A stretch of DNA of 64,000 nt from Uranotaenia lowii (Eukaryota; Arthropoda; Insecta; Diptera; Culicidae): contig NC_073693.1 in assembly GCF_029784155.1 (NCBI RefSeq), forward strand, positions 358,809,825 through 358,873,824. The letters are read 5' to 3'. Each line of letters starts with the position of its first letter. Positions within the stretch are counted from its first letter, which is position 1. The position numbers were made by a program, and so were the translations under genes. Below the pieces are notes generated by a model. That model saw nothing but the letters and a program-made list of their open reading frames with translations, was not told the DNA's origin and ran no database searches. Shown one piece after another: positions 56,819 through 64,000 of the stretch.

Positions 56819-58595
56819 GGGTTGATTTTTTCGAAGGGATTTTATCTAACAACTGGGTGTTTTTTGCTTTAGAAAGAAACACTCCATTCAATTGTTGAAA
56901 TCAATTTTGTAGAAAGTAGGACACAAATCTTGCCCGTCCTTAACATTACATGGCTCATAAAAAAATTGGCACACTACTTTGATCTGGTAATGAGAATTCC
57001 TAGTAGTAAATACTATTTATGTTCGTTTTAGACTGCCGCAGAACTGACCTCATCGCTTTTTGGCAGGGTTAATTCAAAGTTGTGCTAGCATTTGCTAACA
57101 TCAGTGATGTTTAGTTATTTTTTTATACATACTTCCAATAGAGTCATACGTAAGGATGCCACAAGACGTATCCACCTTTAAAAGGACTGATAACTTGAAA
57201 CAAAACTTGTTGTCTATTTCTACCCTGAACAATGCTGTGTATGAAAATTGCTATTGATAGCGTTATGAATCGAAACGTTTTTATACCTTGTTTATTCAAA
57301 CATAGGCAAGGTAACTACATTCACGTTAAAACTGCGCAATTTAAAGCAATCTGCCAACGGTGTGAATGCACTTGAATAAATAGATTATCTTGTGCAGAAA
57401 AAAAAACTTAAAAACATGTGCCTATCATTAGAGATAATGCATTCTTTCAATTTCTTTTCATTCGTTCATTTCCCACAAAAAAGGACTACCTCCGGGTATA
57501 CATTTTAAAGACACAATATATTTCTTTAATATTACATTTTCATCGTTTACGTTCCTTCCCAATTATGTGCTTCATAAACCATAATTATTCTTACCAATGC
57601 AAACGAATGTCCACCGGATAGATAGCGTTGATCCTGATACGGTCATGTTGTGTTTCACTATTTCTTTTTTTTTACTGAATTTTGAAAACAAAATTTCCTT
57701 AATCCACACTTTCTGCATTACTTCAATCCAATAGAGATAAAGAGAAAAAAAATGCACCGACTAACGGAGTTAGTCTTGCTAATAGCTAATCGTGGAATCA
57801 TGGATAAAAAAAAATCTACGCTCGAAATTATTTGTATAACCATTTGTTTGTGGATATTCTCTTCTTCGCTTTAACAATCATACATTCAATAATATATTTA
57901 AAGATTTAAGAATATTGCAAGAGAAAGTGACACGCATTTTACGCACTTTACGACAAATTTTCCAACTTTGTTTTTATCGATTACAGCTTTCTTTCGCTCT
58001 CAAGAGGGTAGAGCGAAAACTTTGTCCAGGGTTTACAAATTAAATTTGATCTTTCATCTGCGTAAGCTGCGATAAATGCCTGTTGCTACCAATTTGTGTA
58101 TGAGAGTGAATGAAAATAAACAATAGACGGTATGTGGAATTTCACCAGTGCACGCACAGTGGTTATCAGTTCCGGTTCTAATAAGATACACCCACACATA
58201 CATTCATGCTTTGTTTCGTTTTGTTTTTAAAGTTGGGAATTGGTCGTTCTCCCGGGAAAAATTGTGGGAGAAAATTTCCCTTTGGTTTTGTTTTCTGATC
58301 CGAGACTTTAGGTTGTTTTAAGGAGATCTCTTCTGGATGAAGGGTGGTCCTGGACCGGAAACCAACGTAACAAGAACCAATAAAACCGAACAGCAAAATA
58401 TCAATTGTTGGTGTAGGAGTGTCTGTGTGGTTGGGTTTGCTCTGGTGTAAAGGATAAAAAGTGGAGAGAATAAAACTTCTCGGACGTAGTAGAATTGTGA
58501 ATATTTTTGCAGTTTGTAGCCGTGTTCGCTTCTTCTTTTGTGTGTGTGTTTGTTTTGTAAATTTGAGAGTCACAGCCGGGTCCAAACGATCGACA
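56819..58595. other. Intergenic region between GMC gene and SERP1
   Basis: The convergent 3' ends of the GMC gene (plus) and SERP1 (minus) must lie here. An AATAAA at 57373-57378 could serve the GMC transcript. Open frames are at most 135 codons and show no family motif. No repeats of note. Confidence 0.5.
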
Positions 58596-59439
<844 letters not shown>

Positions 59440-60957
59440 AAGTGACATCCAAATCTACTTGGCGACTTCAACACGAAGATTGGCTCCAATAATCAAGACT
59501 TTGAGCACATCATAAGGCGATACAAGGGTCCAAGACAGATGAGCGAAAACGGAGAGCAGTTTGAAGAATTTCGTGGCAACAACAACATGGTGATAGGTGG
59601 ATCGCTCTTTCCCCATCTACCAGCAAATAAGGTCACTTGGTTGTCGCAAAATGGCCGAACAGAACATAAAATTGATCACATCTGAGTATCAGCCAAAAAT
59701 GGAGAAAGACCCTTCTCGATATCTGCAATGAACGAAACACCGACATTGTATCTGACCATCTCCTCGTCCTTGTTGAGATACGGCTGAAAATTGGGCGTGT
59801 CTAGTGGCGAGAGGAGAAAGTCGGATGTCGATACGACGTCCGCCGGTTGGAGAATCCAGAGGTGAAAAGGGCATACGTTGAACAGCTTGAATCCCGAGCC
59901 TCGAAACTGCCGACAGACGGAACAGTCGAAGAACAATGGTGTGGAATCAAGAATGCCTTAATCACGACGAGCCATGGTACTATCGGTAAAGTTTGTGGAA
60001 GAAGTGATTGGATGTCGGATGAAACTGAGAGCTTGGACAAACTCCCTAGCCGAAGAGGGAGAAAGAGCCGCCGCCATTGCAGATATCCGATTACTTTATG
60101 ACATTTCTCGCCGCCTTAGTGGTGCCAGGACTAATGCAAGAACGCCGCTGAAAGACCGAGCAGATCGAACAGATCAACTCAAGCGTTAGACTGAGCATTT
60201 TGAACATCGCTTCCGAGTCACAAATAGAGATGGCCAACAGAACCCGCAGCTCGTAGCGCCAACTGTAAGCCGCATTAATGGCGTAAACTCGGAAGCGCCT
60301 TCGCTGGCTGAAATAGAAGCGGCAATCAAAGTGATGAAATCCAACAAAAGCGCCTGGGATCGATTGAATTCTTGCTGAAATGCTCAAAGCCGACCCTACC
60401 TTGTCAGCACAAATGTTGCACCGTCTTTTCGCTGACATTTGGGACACTGCACTATTCCCGGCCGACTGGTTGCAGGGTATCCTTGCAAAGATTCCGAAGA
60501 AAGGAGACCTGACAGAGTGCGATAACTGGCGTGGCATAACTTTGATCTGTACAACTCTCAAAGTACTCTGCAAAGTGATCCTGAACAGGATCCAGGAGAA
60601 TATCGACGCTACACTCCGACGGCAACAAGCTGGATTCCGATCCGGACGATCATGTGTGGACCACATCACAACGCTACGAATAATACTGGAACAAATCAAC
60701 GAATTCCAGGACTCTCTTCTGCTAGTGTTCGTTGATTTCGAAAAAATATTCGACCGACTAACGACGAAAACATCTGGGCGGCTTTGAGTTGACGAGGAGT
60801 CCCAGAGAAGCTAGTCTGTCTCATCGAAGCACTATACTAAGCATTTTCGTGCAAGGTCCTACACGACTGTGTCTTGTCTGATTCAATCCCGATAACTGCT
60901 GGAGTGAGACAAGGATGAATTTTATCACCGCTACTCTTTCTTATCGTAATCGATGAG
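59440..60957 (+). pseudogene. RTE-like non-LTR retrotransposon, endonuclease and first half of reverse transcriptase
   Basis: Endonuclease motifs read IYLGDFNTKIGS (about 59452), NNNMVIGGSLFPH, KVTWLSQNGRTEHKIDHI (followed by a stop) and DIVSDHLLVLVEIRL. After a degraded linker the polymerase region reads MLKADPTLSAQMLHRLF, IPKKGDLTECDNWRGITL, QQAGFRSGRSCVDHI, LLLVFVDFEKIFDRL (motif A) and GVRQGCILSPLLFLIVIDE (motif B), with several stops and frameshifts. The set of phrases is that of a widespread RTE-like lineage in invertebrates; exact clade is uncertain. It is interrupted at about 60960 and resumes at about 62580. Inactive. Confidence 0.82.
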
Positions 60958-60969
60958 ACTGCATCGATC

Positions 60970-62575
60970 ATCTTATTTATTTTTTAGAGTCTTTGACTAT
61001 TGTCATACAGACTGATTGTTTAAGATTAACTTATAATTAAATTACATAGTAATTAAGCTAGGTGACGTCACGGATTGCACATTTAAACTTAGATTTTGTA
61101 ACATAATAGTCAAACAAGTGAGAAAAAGCATTGAAAACTTCACAACATCGAAAGAGGGGGTGATTCTGTCCGAAGACAGTCCTGCTTCTTGGCAGCCAAA
61201 ACATGGTTTGATTACGCAGTCGGCGTGCTGGAACGTAAATGTTCAATCTCTGAAGCAATTGCGGGCAGTCAACGGCATTTGTCAAGATATCGTAAACGAA
61301 TGTGCGAAGTTCTTTGGCTCAAAGACGTCATTGATAGCAAGGCATACATCTCAGAATAGGGTGGTAACCGTACGGGATCTTGCCATGCCCAGACCGGTAC
61401 CGCATATTCCAGAACACTGCGTACCAATGAGCAGAAAACTGTTTTTAGAGCATACGGGTATTCCGACGCAGGAAGCCGAGCAAGGCTTTGGCTGCAGTGG
61501 TCGCGGTGTGTTGAACAAATGAGAGCTTTTGGTCAAACGTTATTCTGAGGTCTTTAATAAAAGTTACTCTTTCGAGAGAGGTGTCCCTTAGACCGTAGTC
61601 GTAGACAACAGAGGCTCTAGTTCTAAAAAAGCTTATACACTTACATTTTTCGGCGTTAACTTCCATACCGTGTAATTCGCACCATACTAATAATCGATCG
61701 ACGTCCTCCTGAAGCGCAACACAATCCAATATCGAATCAATGGTCCGGTAGATTTTAAGATCATCTGCAAACAGCAGTTTCGGCGACTGAAGGAATGTTG
61801 CCAAGTCGTTAATAAAAATCACGAAGATGAGCGGTCCAAGATGACTACCCTGCGGAACACCAGACGGCATGTCGAATACGGAGGAGTGAGTCCCACGAAT
61901 GTAAATAAAGCCTAGCAGATACGAATACAGCCATTTAGTTGCCCACTCGGGAAATCCATATCGATCAAGTTTTTCTCTTACGATTCTGTGAGGTACTTTG
62001 TCGAAAGCCTTTACAAAATGCACTTACAGTTTTTTACCTGTTGCAGAATGCAAATCGCTGGCATAAATCATTAGGTTTGTCAAGGTTGATTGTTTCTTGA
62101 TGAACCCGTGCTGGACATCGGTGAGTATTGGAGAGGCTGCTGAGTAGATTCTCTCGTATATCAGGACTTTGAAAAAGCAGCAAAGAATCGATATTGGCCT
62201 GTAATTCTCTACACGATGAGCATTTCCTGACTTATGGATCGGTGAGATTGATTCGATTTTCCACAGAGTAGGAAAGGTACCTTCCGAGATCGATCGATTG
62301 AAAATCATGCACAGCGGTGTGACAAGCGAAGCAGCTATTTTTACGACAAGCGATGTTGGAATCCCATCAGGCCTAGATCCTTTCGAGGGATCAAGAGAAT
62401 TTAGCACTTTTAGAACTTCTTGTTCACTGAAAACGGGTTGCGGTAGACTGATGTCATAGCTAGGAAGTGTATCAAAGTACACATTATTACAATCAGGAGT
62501 GACTGGGCTACACACGCTGCTAAAAAATCTGTAAACAAGTCAGCTGACTCTTTGAAGCTCTCCGATGTGCGTCTG
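60970..62575 (-). mobile_element. Non-LTR retrotransposon (CR1/Jockey-like), 5'-truncated, inserted in the RTE-like element
   Basis: Minus strand. It starts within SESFKESADLFTDF, then SLDPSKGSRPDGIP, NYRPISILCCFFKVL, a stop at 62024-62026, VKAFDKVPHRIV (motif A, first Asp position altered), MPSGVPQGSHLGPLIFVIFINDL (motif B), LLFADDLKIYR (catalytic FADD) and VNAEKCKCISF. Frameshifts follow, then CPQLLQRLNIYVPARRLRNQ and a stop at 61058. The tail segment aligns with the element at 45151-46032 (both have a CPQ-L-LN--V--R-LR pattern), so both belong to one group. The 3' end is AT-rich with no long tail. Inactive. Confidence 0.85.
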
Positions 62576-62579
62576 TGCA

Positions 62580-63430
62580 CCGAACCGAGGATTGCCGTGG
62601 AATCCTTCAACAATGGAGCTACTGAACGACCTTGACCTGGACCTGGCAGACGATAATGTTTTGCTCACCCAAAAGCAACCGGATATGCAGAGCAAACTCG
62701 ACGACCTCACCGAAAGCTCCAAGACAGCAGGTCTCAAAGTCAATGTTGGAAAGATCAAGTCGATGGAGATCAACTCAGGAAATCCCTACAGTTTCATGGT
62801 AGCTGGCAACAGGTTAAGAAAGTGGAGTGCTTCCAGTATCTTGGTAGCCAGATATCGACTGATGGTGGTACCAAGAAAGACATCGAAACCCGGATCAGAA
62901 AAGCCCGATTTGCGTTTGCGAGTCTCCGAAACATCTGACGCTCACGTCAGATAACTCTACGAACGAAAATTCGAATCTTTAACTCAAACCCATATTGATG
63001 TACGGGTGCGAAATTTGGTGCATATATGCGGTGACAACACGAAAACTGCAAAACTGCATCATCCGCGCTTGGTGGCCTGGCAACTGGATCTCAAACGTGG
63101 AACTACATCGTCAGTGTCATCAAAAGGCGCTATAAATTGAGATTAGGGAACCTAAGTGGAGATGGATTAGACACACACTGCGAAGAGATGAAAACGAGAT
63201 TTGCAGAGAGGCGCTTGACTGGAATCCAGATGGGCATCGAATAAAAGGCAGGCCCAAAATTTCGTGGTGGCGAAGTCTAGCCGCTGAAATCCGCACAGTT
63301 GACGAGAACCTTGGCTGCCAGCAAGTGAAGACGCTGGCTCCGTATCGCCAGCAGTGGAGATCATTTATCTCAGACCTATGCGTCGATCAATCGGCGCAAG
63401 ACCCTTACAAAGATGGACGGTGATGGATTA
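62580..63430 (+). pseudogene. RTE-like non-LTR retrotransposon, 3' part
   Basis: Continuation of the element at 59440-60957. It reads LLNDLDLDLADDNVLLTQ (catalytic ADD box), GLKVNVGKIKSMEIN, VECFQYLGSQISTDGG and TRIRKARFAFASLRNI, followed by a stop. It then passes through several frames to FQYL-type downstream phrases such as RWWRSLAAEIRTVDENLG and YRQQWRSFISDLCVDQSAQDP near the end. Multiple stops. The interruption removes a few dozen codons between motifs B and C. Confidence 0.8.
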
Positions 63431-64000
63431 TTTTAGTCGATACCAAGGACTAATTTCTTGGCTTGGACTTGGAGACTTGGATGTCCAAGAACAATAACAC
63501 ATAGTAATGCTCAAAAAATTGAACAGAAAAGAATTCGCATAGTTTTGTCGTCAAATACCATAACTCCATATTAATCTCAAAAAATGATCTTGTTGAAATA
63601 CAGAATCGATCTGATTGATGAGACTTCAATTCAGCCATGCTTTCGGGAGAGCTTGGAAAAGAGATCTTTAAGAATTACCTTGTGATCCAACTCCACATTC
63701 GACCACAGGGAAAACACCTGTGGAATTTTGTTATGGAAGAACAATTCGTTCAATATGATAAACTGTAGAGATTTTGTAAACTAGGCACCAACTGATTATC
63801 GCGATCAAGACAGCAAGCATAAAGGCAAAGAAGCAGAAGACATTCGATAAAAATTTTCTGAATTCAACAGGGAGATCAAGTTTTGATAAAAAATATAGTA
63901 TCATCAAACATGTTATCAACTAAATTTGAAAAAAAAAAACGCAGACCGACACTTAAAAAGTGGGCCCAAATGCGGTTGTTGGAGATGACTCAGGAAGGAC
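63431..64000. other. No gene recognised
   Basis: A minus-strand frame of 62 codons at 63731-63919 contains a hydrophobic stretch (FFAFMLAVLIAIISWCLV) that could be a membrane segment of an exon, but without neighbours or a motif it cannot be supported. Otherwise ordinary AT-rich sequence up to the end of the window. Confidence 0.4.

Noticed and set aside
58178..58585. A 135-codon minus-strand frame downstream of SERP1
   Set aside because: It is probably the 3' untranslated region of SERP1 or spacer; Lys/Thr/Pro-rich with no motif.
63731..63919. A 62-codon frame with a hydrophobic segment as a receptor exon
   Set aside because: One membrane-like stretch alone is not enough, and no splice partners were found.

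Overview
The window looks like nuclear DNA of an insect, most likely a mosquito. Evidence: two Tc1/mariner copies with the D,D37E spacing described from mosquitoes; abundant Ty1/copia, Ty3/gypsy and several non-LTR lineages; 60-80 bp GT-AG introns; and recognisable animal genes. The species cannot be named. The background is AT-rich, with dense repeats and one 500-base N gap at 25762-26261.

Only three genes are well supported: a 60S biogenesis protein of the RLP24/RSL24D1 family (39036-39687, two exons, plus strand); a secreted or membrane-anchored GMC oxidoreductase (40409-56818, four exons, plus strand); and the small ER membrane protein SERP1/RAMP4 (58596-58790, minus strand). A fourth, weaker call is the TATA-preceded first exon of a small secreted, cuticle-like protein at 21967-22116, whose natural-looking reading is broken by two apparent 1-base insertions.

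Layout. 1-6 kb: AT-rich non-coding DNA with an inverted copy of the 9-bp satellite at 2.3-3.0 kb. 6.1-7.3 kb: degenerate 16-bp minisatellite. 7.5-8.8 kb: a complete-ended but frameshifted D,D37E transposon. 8.8-12.5 kb: non-coding. 12.5-18.0 kb: a probable foldback-type element whose inverted ends are built of tandem subrepeats; it contains other repeats, including an 820-bp near-perfect inverted repeat and a GC-rich hairpin island. 18-22.9 kb: mostly non-coding, with the secreted-protein exon. 22.9-25.8 kb: a 13-bp satellite carrying an EcoRI site in nearly every unit. 26.3-38.6 kb: a 12.3-kb array of GACAAAAAT with higher-order variant blocks. The very long open frames over both satellites are artefacts of periodicity, not genes.

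39-59 kb is the gene-bearing part. Intron 3 of the GMC gene is about 14.3 kb and is filled with nested elements: a deleted D,D37E transposon; inside it a rearranged tandem Ty3/gypsy composite with a 5-bp target duplication; inside that a 5'-truncated non-LTR element; then a decayed RNase H-bearing non-LTR element split by an intact copia element with identical LTRs. 59.4-63.4 kb is a decayed RTE-like non-LTR element interrupted by an opposite-strand CR1/Jockey-like element. The mobile elements form layers of dated insertions; no operon-like or cooperating gene system is visible.
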